Below are positions 1 through 9,877 of a stretch of 64,000 bases of DNA, piece after piece. The notes under the pieces are model-generated. The model searched no databases, was not told the DNA's origin, and saw only the letters and a program-made list of their open reading frames with translations. This stretch comes from Vespa crabro. Its lineage: Eukaryota > Arthropoda > Insecta > Hymenoptera > Vespidae. Made by a program: the position numbers and the translations under genes. The stretch covers positions 2,135,001 through 2,199,000 of the forward strand of contig NC_060970.1 of NCBI RefSeq assembly GCF_910589235.1, in the 5' to 3' direction. Numbering within the stretch: position 1 is the first letter of the stretch; each line of letters opens with the position of its first letter.

Positions 1-89
1 GTTATCTTTCGTTCGTGCGAGTCGTACGCACCTCTAACAAAAGTATAACTTGGAGGTTTAGAGGCTGAATAGTAAGGAGGATTGTAGGC

Positions 90-142
90 AAGTTATCTTT
101 CGCTCGTGCGAGTCGTACGCACCTCTAACGAAAGTATAACTT
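90..142 (+). other. Nested inverted repeat (dyad) in each monomer, example
   Basis: AAGTTATCTTTCG at 90-102 is complementary to CGAAAGTATAACTT at 129-142, giving 13 base pairs with a single bulged T in the right arm. Inside it, GTGCG (106-110) pairs with CGCAC (118-122) around the 7-base loop AGTCGTA. The two stems are separated by CTC on one side and CTCTAA on the other. Here C at 89 and G at 143 add one more pair. The arrangement recurs in nearly every monomer, with substitutions in some. It could form a cruciform in DNA or a hairpin in a transcript; formation in the cell is inference. Confidence 0.85.
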
Positions 143-181
143 GGAGGTTTTGGGGCAGAATAGTAAGGAGGATTGTAGGAG
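92..181 (+). repeat. Representative long monomer (90 bp)
   Basis: This is the standard long form. Taking GTTATC as base 1, bases 1-51 hold the inverted repeat and six CpGs, and bases 52-90 hold the G-rich tail with GGAGG, GGGG, GGAGG and AGG tracts. Tail types seen among long monomers include GGTTTTGGGGCAGAATAG, GGCTTAGGGGCAGAATAG, GGTTTAGAGGCTGAATAG, GGATTTGAGGCAGAATAG, GGATTTGAAGCAGAGTAG and GGAATAGAGACAGACTAG. These tails define subtypes and let blocks be traced across the window. Because 90 is a multiple of three, consecutive long monomers keep reading frames open on both strands. Confidence 0.95.
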
Positions 182-361
182 GTTATCTTCCGCTCATGAG
201 AGTCATTAGCACCTCTAACGAAAGTATAACTTGGAGGCTTAGGGGTAGAATAGTAAAGAGGTTTGTAGGAAGATATCTTCCGCTCGTGCGAGTCGTACGC
301 ACCTCTAACGAAAGTATAACTTGGAGGCTTAGGGGCAGATTAGTAAGGAGAATTGTAGGAA
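92..361 (+). repeat. Block P, copy 1 (GATATC three-monomer marker)
   Basis: Block P is three 90-bp monomers. The second begins AGGTTATC and carries CATGAGAGTCATTAGC with tail GGGGTAGAATAGTAAAGAGG; the third begins AGATATC, creating a GATATC hexamer at its start (272 here). I count 13 copies of this block in the window, and they serve as landmarks. In this copy it opens the 1211-bp higher-order unit. Confidence 0.85.
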
Positions 362-451
362 GTTATCTTCCGCTCATGCGAATCATACACACCTCTAACG
401 AAAGTATAACTTGGAGGTTTTGGGGCGGAATAGTAAGTAGGATTGTAGGAA

Positions 452-529
452 GTTATCTTCCGCTCATGCGAGTCGTACGCACCTCTAACGAAAGTATAAC
501 TTGGAGGTCTTAACGAGGATTGGAGGCAA
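452..529 (+). repeat. Representative short monomer (78 bp)
   Basis: This has the same 13-bp deletion as the 77-bp form but ends GGAGGCAA. Related 78-bp copies end GGAGGTTTGGAGGGAA or GGAAGTTTGGAGGGAA. A 78-bp monomer is a multiple of three, which explains why some open frames on the minus strand continue through a short copy with a 26-residue unit in place of the usual 30. Confidence 0.9.
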
Positions 530-620
530 GTTATCTTTCGCTCGTGCGAGTCGTACGCACCTCTAACGAAAGTATAACTTGGAGGTTTTGGGGCAGAATA
601 ATAACGAGGATTGGAGGCAA
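530..620 (+). repeat. Representative 91-bp monomer (GGCAAG end)
   Basis: This form ends GATTGGAGGCAA before the next GTTATC instead of GATTGTAGGAA, making it one base longer. The extra C also lengthens the outer stem of the following dyad by one pair (CAAGTTAT with ATAACTTG). The AATAATAACGAGG tail seen here marks a subtype that pairs with a preceding 78-bp monomer. A 91-bp monomer shifts reading frame by one and so ends open frames that run through 90-bp copies. Confidence 0.9.
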
Positions 621-710
621 GTTATCTTTCGCTCGTGCGAGTCGTACGCACCTCTAACGAAAGTATAACTTGGAGGATTTGAGGCAGAATAGTAAGGAGG
701 ATTGTAGGAA

Positions 711-787
711 GTTATCTTCCGATCGTGCGAGTCATACAAGACTCTAACGAAAGTATAACTTGGAGGTCTTAAGGAGGATTGTAGGAA
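711..787 (+). repeat. Representative short monomer (77 bp)
   Basis: This short form lacks a 13-bp segment, GGGGCAGAATAGT, present in the long form, so TTTT or TCTT runs straight into AAGGAGG. Most copies thereby gain a CTTAAG hexamer. The CGATCGTGCGAG and GTCATACAAGACTC changes in the left half mark a common subtype of short monomer. A 77-bp copy shifts frame by two and breaks open frames on both strands. A second 77-bp subtype ends GGAGGTTTGGGGGAAG (for example 1045-1121). Confidence 0.92.
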
Positions 788-1106
788 GTTATCTTTCGCT
801 CGTGCGAGTCGTACGCACCTCTAACGAAAGTATAACTTGGAGGTTTTAGGGCAGAATAGTAAGGAGGATTGTAGGAAGTTATCTTCCGATCGTGCGAGTC
901 ATACAAGACTCTAACGAAAGTATAACTTGGAGGTCTTAAGGAGGATTGTAGGAAGTTATCTTTCGCTCGTGCGAGTCGTACGCACCTCTAACGAAAGTAT
1001 AACTTGGAGGCTTAGGGGCAGAATAGTAAGGAGAATTGTATGAAGTTATCTTCCGCTCATGCGAATCATACACACCTCTAACGAAAGTATAACTCGGAGG
1101 TTTTAA

Positions 1107-1119
1107 GGAGGTTTGGGGG
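1107..1119 (+). other. Two-tetrad G-quadruplex-like motif, example
   Basis: GGAGGTTTGGGGG fits four GG tracts with loops A, TTT and G. It is created in the 77-bp monomer subtype whose tail is TTTTAAGGAGGTTTGGGGG and recurs in many copies (for example near 3690, 8477, 13379, 23379, 36881 and 59709). Two-tetrad structures are usually weak, so this is a sequence pattern rather than a shown structure. Confidence 0.45.
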
Positions 1120-1302
1120 AAGTTATCTTCCGCTCGTGCGAGTCGTACGCACCTCTAACGAAAGTATAACTTGGAGGCTTAGTGGCAGAATAGTAAGGAG
1201 AATAGTAGGAAGTTATCTTCCGCTCGTGCGAGTTGTACGCACCTATAAAAAAAGTATAACTTGGAGGTTTAGAGGCTGAATAGTAAGGAGGATTGTAGGC
1301 AA

Positions 1303-1572
1303 GTTATCTTTCGCTCGTGCGAGTCGTACGCACCTCTAACGAAAGTATAACTTGGAGGTTTTGGGGCAGAATAGTAAGGAGGATTGTAGGAGGTTATCTT
1401 CCGCTCATGAGAGTCATTAGCACCTCTAACGAAAGTATAACTTGGAGGCTTAGGGGTAGAATAGTAAAGAGGTTTGTAGGAAGATATCTTCCGCTCGTGC
1501 GAGTCGTACGCACCTCTAACGAAAGTATAACTTGGAGGCTTAGGGGCAGAATAGTAAGGAGAATTGTAGGAA
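1303..1572 (+). repeat. Block P, copy 2
   Basis: This is the three-monomer marker block, 1211 bp after copy 1, with GATATC at 1483. It is followed by a CATGGGAATCATACAC monomer with a shortened GGAGTTCTTAAGG tail, unlike copy 1. Confidence 0.85.
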
Positions 1573-1740
1573 GTTATCTTCCGCTCATGGGAATCATACA
1601 CACCTCTAACGAAAGTATAACTTGGAGTTCTTAAGGAGGATTGGAGGCAAGTTATCTTTCGCTCGTGCGAGTCGTACGCACCTCTAACGAAAGTATAATT
1701 TGGAGGTTTTGGGGCGGAATAGTAAGTAGGATTGTAGGAA

Positions 1741-2078
1741 GTTATCTTCCGCTCATGCGAGTCGTACGCACCTCTAACGAAAGTATTACTTGGAGGTCTT
1801 AACGAGGATTGGAGGCAAGTTATCTTTCGCTCGTGCTAGTCGTACGCACCTCTAACGAAAGTATAACTTGGAGGTTTTGGGGCAGAATAATAACGAGGAT
1901 TGGAGGCAAGTTATCTTTCGCTCGTGCGAGTCGTACGCACCTCTAACGAAAGTATAACTTGGAGGTCTTAACGAGGATTGGAGGCAAGTTATCTTTCGCT
2001 CGTGCGAGTCGTACGCACCTCTAACGAAAGTATAACTTGGAGGTTTTGGGGCAGAATAATAACGAGGATTGGAGGCAA
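1741..2078 (+). repeat. Local 169-bp dimer duplication
   Basis: The monomers at 1741 (78 bp), 1819 (91 bp), 1910 (78 bp) and 1988 (91 bp) form two consecutive copies of a 169-bp dimer whose tails are TCTTAACGAGG and AATAATAACGAGG. Copy 1 of the higher-order unit has this dimer once (452-620). The two dimers differ by a few substitutions, such as CGTGCTAG near 1835 in the first. Confidence 0.75.
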
Positions 2079-2667
2079 GTTATCTTTCGCTCGTGCGAGT
2101 CGTACGCACCTCTAACGAAAGTATAACTTGGAGGATTTGAGGCAGAATAGTAAGGAGGATTGTAGGAAGTTATCTTCCGATCGTGCGAGTCATACAAGAC
2201 TCTAACGAAAGTATAACTTGGAGGTCTTAAGGAGGATTGTAGGAAGTTATCTTTCGCTCGTGCGAGTCGTACGCACCTCTAACGGAAGTATAACTTGGAG
2301 GTTTTAGGGCAGAATAGTAAGGAGGATTGTAGGAAGTTATCTTCCGATCGTGCGAGTCATACAAGACTCTAACGAAAGTATAACTTGGAGGTCTTAAGGA
2401 GGATTGTAGGAAGTTATCTTTCGCTCGTGCGAGTCGTACGCACCTCTATCGAAAGTATAACTTGGAGGCTTAGGGGCAGAATAGTAAGGAGAATTGTATG
2501 AAGTTATCTTCCTCTCATGCGAATCATACACACCTCTAACGAAAGTATAACTCGGAGGTTTTAAGGAGGTTTGGGGGAAGTTATCTTCCGCTCGTGCGAG
2601 TCGTACGCACCTCTAACGAAAGTATAACTTGGAGGCTTAGTGGCAGAATAGTAAGGAGAATAGTAGG

Positions 2668-2720
2668 AAGTTATCTTCCGCTCGTGTGAGTCATACACAC
2701 CTCTAACGAAAGTATAACTT
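2668..2720 (+). other. Dyad variant with paired inner-stem changes
   Basis: The inner stem here is GTGTG (2684-2688) with CACAC (2696-2700) around the 7-base loop AGTCATA, replacing the usual GTGCG and CGCAC. Both arms have changed so that pairing is kept. Over twenty further copies carry the same pair of changes, for example near 3814, 6330, 22290, 28234, 36568, 45506, 51778, 57819 and 60691. They probably descend from few events and spread with the monomer. The outer stem in this subtype has one C-A mismatch (CTTCCG against CGAAAG). Confidence 0.8.
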
Positions 2721-3364
2721 GGAGGTCTTAAGGAGGATTGTAGGAAGTTATCTTTCGCTCGTGCGAGTCGTACGCACCTCTAACGAAAGTATAACTTGGA
2801 GGCTTAGGGGCAGAATAGTAAGGAGAATTGTATGAAGTTATCTTTCGTTCGTGCGAGTCGTACACACCTCTAACGAAAGTATAACTTGGAGGCTTAGGGG
2901 CAGAATAGTAAGGAGAATTGTAGGAAGTTATCTTTCGCTCGTGCGAGTTGTACGCACCTATAACAAAAGTATAACTTGGAGGTTTTGGGGCAGAATAGTA
3001 AGGAGGATTGTAGGAAGTTATCTTCCGCTCGTGCGAGTCATACAAGACTCTAACGAAAGTATAACTTGGAGGTTTAGAGGCTGAATAGTAAGGAGGATTG
3101 TAGGAAGTTATCTTCCGATCGTGCGAGTCATACGAGACTCTAACGAAAGTATAACTTGGAGGTCTTAAGGAGGATTGTAGGAAGTTATCTTTCGCTCGTG
3201 CGAGTTGTACGCACCTCTAACGAAAGTATAACTTGGAGGCTTAGGGGCAGAATAGTAAGGAGAATTGTATGAAGTTATCTTTCGTTCGTGCGAGTCGTAC
3301 GCACCTCTAACAAAAGTATAACTTGGAGGTTTAGAGGCTGAATAGTAAGGAGGATTGTAGGCAA

Positions 3365-3634
3365 GTTATCTTTCGCTCGTGCGAGTCGTACGCACCTCTA
3401 ACGAAAGTATAACTTGGAGGTTTTGGGGCAGAATAGTAAGGAGGATTGTAGGAGGTTATCTTCCGCTCATGAGAGTCATTAGCACCTCTAACGAAAGTAT
3501 AACTTGGAGGCTTAGGGGTAGAATAGTAAAGAGGTTTGTAGGAAGATATCTTCCGCTCGTGCGAGTCGTACGCACCTCTAACGAAAGTATAACTTGGAGG
3601 CTTAGGGGCAGAATAGTAAGCAGAATTGTAGGAA
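3365..3634 (+). repeat. Block P, copy 3
   Basis: Marker block with GATATC at 3545, 2062 bp after copy 2. The next tail carries AATAGTAAGCAGAATTG, a variant shared with most later copies but absent from copies 1 and 2. Confidence 0.85.
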
Positions 3635-5077
3635 GTTATCTTCCGCTCATGCGAATCATACACACCTCTAACGAAAGTATAACTCGGAGGTTTTAAGGAG
3701 GTTTGGGGGAAGTTATCTTCCGCTCGTGCGAGTCGTACGCACCTCTAACGAAAGTATAACTTGGAGGCTTAGTGGCAGAATAGTAAGGAGAATAGTAGGA
3801 AGTTATCTTCCGCTCGTGTGAGTCATACACACCTCTAACGAAATTATAACTTGGAGGTTTTAAGGAGGTTTGGGGGAAGTTATCTTTCGCTCGTGCGAGC
3901 TGTACGCACCTCTAACGAAAGTATAACTTGGAGGCTTAGGGGCAGAATAGTAAGGAGAATAGTAGGAAGTTATCTTTCGCTCGTGCGAGTCGTACGCACC
4001 TCTAACGAAAGTATAACTTGGAGGTTTTGGGGCAGAATAATAAGGAGGATTGGAGGCAAGTTATCTTTCGCTCGTGCGAGTCGTACGCACCTCTAACGAA
4101 AGTATAACTTGGAGGTTTTGGGGCAGAATAGTAAGGAGGATTGTAGGAAGTTATCTTCCGCTCATGCGAGTCGTACGCACCTCTAACGAAAGTATAACTT
4201 GGAGATCTTAAGGAGGATTGTAGGAAGTTATCTTTCGCTCGTGCGAGTTGTACGCACCTCTAACGAAAGTATAACTTGGAGGAATAGAGACAGACTAGTA
4301 AGGAGGATTGTAGGAAGTTATCTTCCGCTCGTGCGAGTCGTACGCACCTCTAACGTAAGTATAACTTGGAGATCTTAAGGAGGATTGTAGGAAGTTATCT
4401 TTCGCTCGTGCGAGTTGTACGCACCTCTAACGAAAGTATAACTTGGAGGAATAGAGACAGACTAGTAAGGAGGATTGTAGGAAGTTATCTTTCGCTCGTG
4501 CGAGTCGTACGCACCTCTAACGAAAGTATAACTTGGAGGTTTTGGGGCGGAATAGTAAGGAGGATTGTAGGAAGTTATCTTCCGCTCATGCGAGTCGTAC
4601 GCACCTCTAACGAAAGTATAACTTGGAGGTCTTAACGAGGATTGGAGGAAAGTTATCTTTCGCTCGTGCGAGTCGTACGCACCTCTAACGAAAGTATAAC
4701 TTGGAGGTTTTGGGGCAGAATAATAACGAGGATTGGAGGCAAGTTATCTTTCGCTCGTGCGAGTCGTACGCACCTCTAACGAAAGTATAACTTGGAGGAT
4801 TTGAGGCAGAATAGTAAGGAGGATTGTAGGAAGTTATCTTCCGATCGTGCGAGTCATACAAGACTCTAACGAAAGTATAAATTGGAGGTCTTAAGGAGGA
4901 TTGTAGGAAGTTATCTTTCGCTCGTGCGAGTCGTACGCACCTCTAACGAAAGTATAACTTGGAGGTTTTAGGGCAGAATAGTAAGGAGGATTGTAGGAAG
5001 TTATCTTCCGCTCGTGCGAGTCATACAAGACTCTAACGAAAGTATAACTTGGAGGTCTTAAGGAGGATTGGAGGCAA

Positions 5078-5605
5078 GTTATCTTTCGCTCGTGCGAGTC
5101 GTACGCACCACTTACGAAAGTATAACTTGGAGGCTTAGAGGCAGAATAGTAAGCAGAATTGTAGGAAGTTATCTTTCGCTCATGGGAGTCATTCGCACCT
5201 CTAACGAAAGTATAACTTGGAGGTTTTGGGGCAGAATAGTAAGGAGGATTGTAGGAAGTTATCTTCCGCTCGTGCGAGTGTTACGCACCTCTAACGAAAG
5301 TATAACTTGGAGGAATAGAGACAGACTAGTAAGGAGGATTGTAGGAAGTTATCTTTCGCTCGTGCGAGTCGTACGCACCTCTAACGAAAGTATAACTTGG
5401 AGGTTTTGGGGCAGAATAGTAAGGAGGATTGTAGGAAGTTATCTTCCGCTCATGCGAGTCGTACGCACCTCTAACGAAAGTATAACTTGGAGGTTTTGGG
5501 GCAGAATAGTAAGGAGAATTGTAGGAAGTTATCTTCCGCTCATGCGAATCACACACACGTCTAACGAAAGTATAACTTGGAGTTCTTAAGGAGGTTTGGA
5601 GGGAA
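5078..5605 (+). repeat. Block Q, copy 1 (six monomers, 528 bp)
   Basis: Block Q is five 90-bp monomers and one of 78 bp in a fixed order: CTTACGAAAG with tail GAGGCAGAATAGTAAGCAG, GTCATTCGC, GTGTTACGC with the GAATAGAGACAGAC tail, CACCACTAACG or its normal form, CATGCGAGTCG, and CACACACACGTC with the GGAGTTC tail. This copy has CACCACTTACG in the first monomer and the normal CACCTCTAACG in the fourth. Confidence 0.8.
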
Positions 5606-5877
5606 GTTATCTTTCGCTCGTGCGAGTCGTACGCATCTCTAACGTAAGTATAACTTGGAGGTTTTGGGGCAGAATAATAAGGAGGATTGGAGGCAAGTTA
5701 TCTTTCGCTCGTGCGAGTCGTACGCACCTCTAACGAAAGTATAACTTGGAGGAATAGAGACAGACTAGTAAGGAGAATTGTATGAAGTTATCTTTCGTTC
5801 GTGCGAGTCGTACGCACCTCTAACAAAAGTATAACTTGGAGGTTTAGAGGCTGAATAGTAAGGAGGATTGTAGGCAA

Positions 5878-6147
5878 GTTATCTTTCGCTCGTGCGAGTC
5901 GTACGCACCTCTAACGAAAGTATAACTTGGAGGTTTTGGGGCAGAATAGTAAGGAGGATTGTAGGAGGTTATCTTCCGCTCATGAGAGTCATTAGCACCT
6001 CTAACGAAAGTATAACTTGGAGGCTTAGGGGTAGAATAGTAAAGAGGTTTGTAGGAAGATATCTTCCGCTCGTGCGAGTCGTACGCACCTCTAACGAAAG
6101 TATAACTTGGAGGCTTAGGGGCAGAATAGTAAGCAGAATTGTAGGAA
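5878..6147 (+). repeat. Block P, copy 4
   Basis: Marker block with GATATC at 6058, 2513 bp after copy 3. It is followed by the GGATGTTTGAAGGGAAG tail near 6210, a rare tail also seen after copies 5, 6, 7, 8, 10 and 12. Confidence 0.85.
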
Positions 6148-7112
6148 GTTATCTTCCGCTCATGCGAATCATACACACCTCTAACGAAAGTATAACTTGG
6201 AGTTCTTAAGGATGTTTGAAGGGAAGTTATCTTTCGCTCGTGCGAGTCGTACGCACCTCTAACGAAAGTATAACTTGGAGGCTTAGTGGCAGATTAGTAA
6301 GGAGAATAGTAGGAAGTTATCTTCCGCTCGTGTGAGTCATACACACCTCTAACGAATTTATAACTTGGAGGTTTTAAGGAGGTTTGGGGGAAGTTATCTT
6401 TCGCTCGTGCGAGCCGTACGCACCTCTAACGAAAGTATAACTTGGAGGCTTAGGGGCAGAATAGTAAGGAGAATAGTAGGAAGTTATCTTTCGCTCGTGC
6501 GAGTCGTACGCACCTCTAACGAAAGTATAACTTGGAGGTTTTGGGGCAGAATAATAAGGAGGATTGGAGGCAAGTTATCTTTCACTCGTGCGAGTCGTAC
6601 GCACCTCTAACGAAAGTATAACTTGGAGGTTTTGGGGCAGAATAGTAAGGAGGATTGTAGGAAGTTATCTTCCGCTCATGCGAGTCGTACGCACCTCTAA
6701 CGAAAGTATAACTTGGAGGATTTGAAGCAGAGTAGTAAGGAGGATTGTTGGAAGTTATCTTCCGCTCATGCGAATCATACACACCTCTAACGAATGTATA
6801 ACTCGGAGGTTTTAAGGAGGTTTGGGGGAAGTTATCTTCCGCTCGTGCGAGTCGTACGCACCTCTAACGAAAGTATAACTTGGAGGTTTAGAGGCTGAAT
6901 AGTAAGCAGTATTGTAGGAAGTTATCTTTCGTTCGTGCGAGTCGTACGCACCTCTAACGAAAGTATAACTTGGAGGTTTAGAGGCTGAATAGTAAGGAGG
7001 ATTGTAGGGAGTTATCTTCCGCTCGTGCGAGTCATACACACCTCTAACGAAATTATAACTTGGAGGTTTTAAGGAGGTTTGGGGGAAGTTATCTTTCGCT
7101 CGTGCGAGCCGT

Positions 7113-8530
7113 ACGCACCTCTAACGAAAGTATAACTTGGAGGTTTTGGGGCAGAATAGTAAGGAGGATTGTAGGAAGTTATCTTCCGCTCATGCGAGTC
7201 GTACGCACCTCTAACGAAAGTATAACTTGGAGATCTTAAGGAGGATTGTAGGAAGTTATCTTTCGCTCGTGCGAGTTGTACTCACCTCTAACGAAAGTAT
7301 AACTTGGAGGAATAGAGACAGACTAGTAAGGAGGATTGTAGGAAGTTATCTTCCGCTCATGCGAGTCGTACGCACCTCTAACGAAAGTATAACTTGGAGG
7401 TTTTGGGGCAGAATAGTAAGGAGGATTGTAGGAAGTTATCTTCCGCTCATGCGAGTCGTACGCACCTCTAACGAAAGTATAACTTGGAGATCTTAAGGAG
7501 GATTGTAGGAAGTTATCTTTCGCTCGTGCGAGTTGTACGCACCTCTAACGAAAGTATAACTTGGAGGAATAGAGACAGACTAGTAAGGAGGATTGTAGGA
7601 AGTTATCTTCCGCTCGTGCGAGTCGTACGCACCTCTAACGAAAGTATAACTTGGAGGCTTAGGGGCAGAATAGTAAGGAGAATTGTAGGAAGTTATCTTT
7701 CGCTCGTGCGAGTTGTACGCACCTATAACAAAAGTATAACTTGGAGGTTTTGGGGCAGAATAGTAAGGAGGATTGTAGGAAGTTATCTTCCGCTCGTGCG
7801 AGTCATACAAGACTCTAACGAAAGTATAACTTGGAGGTTTAGAGGCTGAATAGTAAGGAGGATTGTAGGCAAGTTATCTTTCGCTCGTGCGAGTCGTACG
7901 CACCTCTAACGAAAGTATAACTTGGAGGTTTTGGGGCAGAATAGTAAGGAGGATTGTAGGAAGTTATCTTCCGATCGTGCGAGTCGTACGCACCTCTAAC
8001 GAAAGTATAACTTGGAGGCTTAGGGGCAGAATAGTAAGGAGAATTGTATGAAGTTATCTTTCGTTCGTGCGAGTCGTACGCACCTCTAACGAAAGTATAA
8101 CTTGGAGGCTTAGGGGCAGAATAGTAAGGAGAATTGTATGAAGTTATCTTTCGTTCGTGCGAGTCGTACGCACCTCTAACGAAAGTATAACTTGGAGGCT
8201 TAGGGGCAGAATAGTAAGGAGGATTGTAGGAAGTTATCTTCCGCTCGTGCGAGTCGTACGCACCTCTAACGAAAGTATAACTTGGAGGTTTAGGGGCTGA
8301 ATAGTAAGGAGGATTGTAGAAAGTTATCTTCCGCTCGTGCGAGTGGTACGCACCTCTAACGAAAGTATAACTTGGAGGATTTGAAGCAGAGTAGTAAGGA
8401 GGATTGTTGGAAGTTATCTTCCGCTCATGCGAATCATACACACCTCTAACGAATGTATAACTCGGAGGTTTTAAGGAGGTTTGGGGGAAGTTATCTTCCG
8501 CTCGTGCGAGTCGTACGCACCTCTAACGAA
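7113..8530 (+). repeat. Block shared with 60958-62375, 53.8 kb away
   Basis: About 1.4 kb here matches 60958-62375 at a constant offset of 53,845. It includes the run of three monomers with the GAATTGTATGAAG tail and TTTCGTTCG start. Differences are single substitutions, such as GTTGTACTCACC near 7276 here, and TTAATGAGG, ACTAGGAGG and TTAAGAAGG in the far copy. Parts of it recur also at about 10.2-10.8, 15.1-16.0, 16.4-17.5, 39.1-39.6 and 48.0-48.5 kb. Confidence 0.78.
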
Positions 8531-9269
8531 AGTATAACTTGGAGGCTTAGGGGCAGAATAGTAAGGAGAATTGTATGAAGTTATCTTTCGTTCGTGCGAG
8601 TCGTACGCACCTCTAACGAAAGTATAACTTGGAGGCTTAGGGGCAGAATAGTAAGGAGGATTGTAGGAAGTTATCTTCCGCTCGTGCGAGTCGTACGCAC
8701 CTCTAACGAAAGTATAACTTGGAGGTTTAGAGGCTGAATAGTAAGGAGGATTGTAGAAAGTTATCTTCCGCTCGTGCGAGTGGTACGCACCTCTAACGAA
8801 AGTATAACTTGGAGGATTTGAAGCAGAGTAGTAAGGAGGATTGTAGGAAGTTATCTTCCGATCGTGCGAGTCATACACACCTCTAACGAAAGTATAACTT
8901 GGAGTTCTTAAGGAAGTTTGGAGGGAAGTTATCTTTCGCTCGTGCGAGTCGTACGTACCTCTAACGAAAGTATAACTTGGAGGAATAGAGACAGACTAGT
9001 AAGGATTGTTGGAAGTTATCTTCCGCTCATGCGAATCATACACACCTCTAACGAATGTATAACTCGGAGGTTTTAAGGAGGTTTGGGGGAAGTTATCTTC
9101 CGCTCGTGCGAGTCGTACGCAACTCTAACGAAAGTATAACTTGGAGGTTTAGAGGCTGAATAGTAAGCAGTATTGTAGGAAGTTATCTTTCGTTCGTGCG
9201 AGTCGTACGCACCTCTAACGAAAGTATAACTTGGAGGTTTAGAGGCTGAATAGTAAGGAGGATTGTAGG

Positions 9270-9323
9270 GAGTTATCTTCCGCTCGTGCGAGTCATACAC
9301 ACCTCTAACGGAAGTATAACTTG
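9270..9323 (+). other. Dyad variant with paired outer-stem changes
   Basis: The outer stem reads CTTCCG in the left arm and CGGAAG in the right arm, so the T-to-C change in one arm is matched by A-to-G in the other. I saw CGGAAG in over twenty monomers, and in all but one noticed case (near 2283) the left arm is CTTCCG. The inner stem of this subtype (GTGCG against CACAC) has one mismatch, so the subtype as a whole is not perfectly paired. Linked inheritance rather than selection could explain the association. Confidence 0.7.
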
Positions 9324-9349
9324 GAGGTCTTAAGGAGGATTGGAGGCAA

Positions 9350-9877
9350 GTTATCTTTCGCTCGTGCGAGTCGTACGCACCTCTTACGAAAGTATAACTT
9401 GGAGGCTTAGAGGCAGAATAGTAAGCAGAATTGTAGGAAGTTATCTTTCGCTCATGCGAGTCATTCGCACCTCTAACGAAAGTATAACTTGGAGGTTTTG
9501 GGGCAGAATAGTAAGGAGGATTGTAGGAAGTTATCTTCCGCTCGTGCGAGTGTTTCGCACCTCTAACGAAAGTATAACTTGGAGGAATAGAGACAGACTA
9601 GTAAGGAGGATTGTAGGAAGTTATCTTTCGCTCGTGCGAGTCGTACGCACCACTAACGAAAGTATAACTTGGAGGTTTTGGGGCAGAATAGTAAGGAGGA
9701 TTGTAGGAAGTTATCTTCCGCTCATGCGAGTCGTACGCACCTCTAACGAAAGTATAACTTGGAGGTTTTGGGGCAGAATAGTAAGGAGAATTGTAGGAAG
9801 TTATCTTCCGCTCATGCGAATCACACACACGTCTAACGAAAGTATAACTTGGAGTTCTTAAGGAGGTTTGGAGGGAA
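9350..9877 (+). repeat. Block Q, copy 2
   Basis: Same six-monomer order as copy 1. The third monomer has a private GTGTTTCGC change near 9551. Confidence 0.8.

Larger units (their letters stand above)
92..1211 (+). repeat. Higher-order unit, copy 1 (14-monomer, 1211-bp period)
   Basis: Monomer lengths from 92 are 90, 90, 90, 90, 78, 91, 90, 77, 90, 77, 90, 77, 90 and 91, summing to 1211 bp, after which the same order of subtypes restarts at 1303. The block includes the marker pair CTCATGAGAGTCATTAGC (monomer at 182) and GATATC (monomer at 272). The last monomer (1212-1302) differs from its counterpart, so I end the shared part at 1211. Confidence 0.75.
1303..2669 (+). repeat. Higher-order unit, copy 2, with extra monomers
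   Basis: The order of subtypes follows copy 1, but the offset grows from 1211 to 1289 and then 1458. Those steps are one extra 78-bp monomer (around 1573-1650) and one extra dimer of 78 plus 91 bp within 1741-2078. After the dimer the two copies stay aligned through the 2580 monomer. The stepwise growth by whole monomers shows this unit expanded after it was copied. Confidence 0.7.

Noticed and set aside
5068..5589. 173-codon plus-strand frame, recurring at 9340, 14067, 19231, 23971 and 40573
   Set aside because: Conservation reflects duplication of block Q as DNA. The start codon is TTG, and copies have lost one to three monomers with no sign of selection on the frame.
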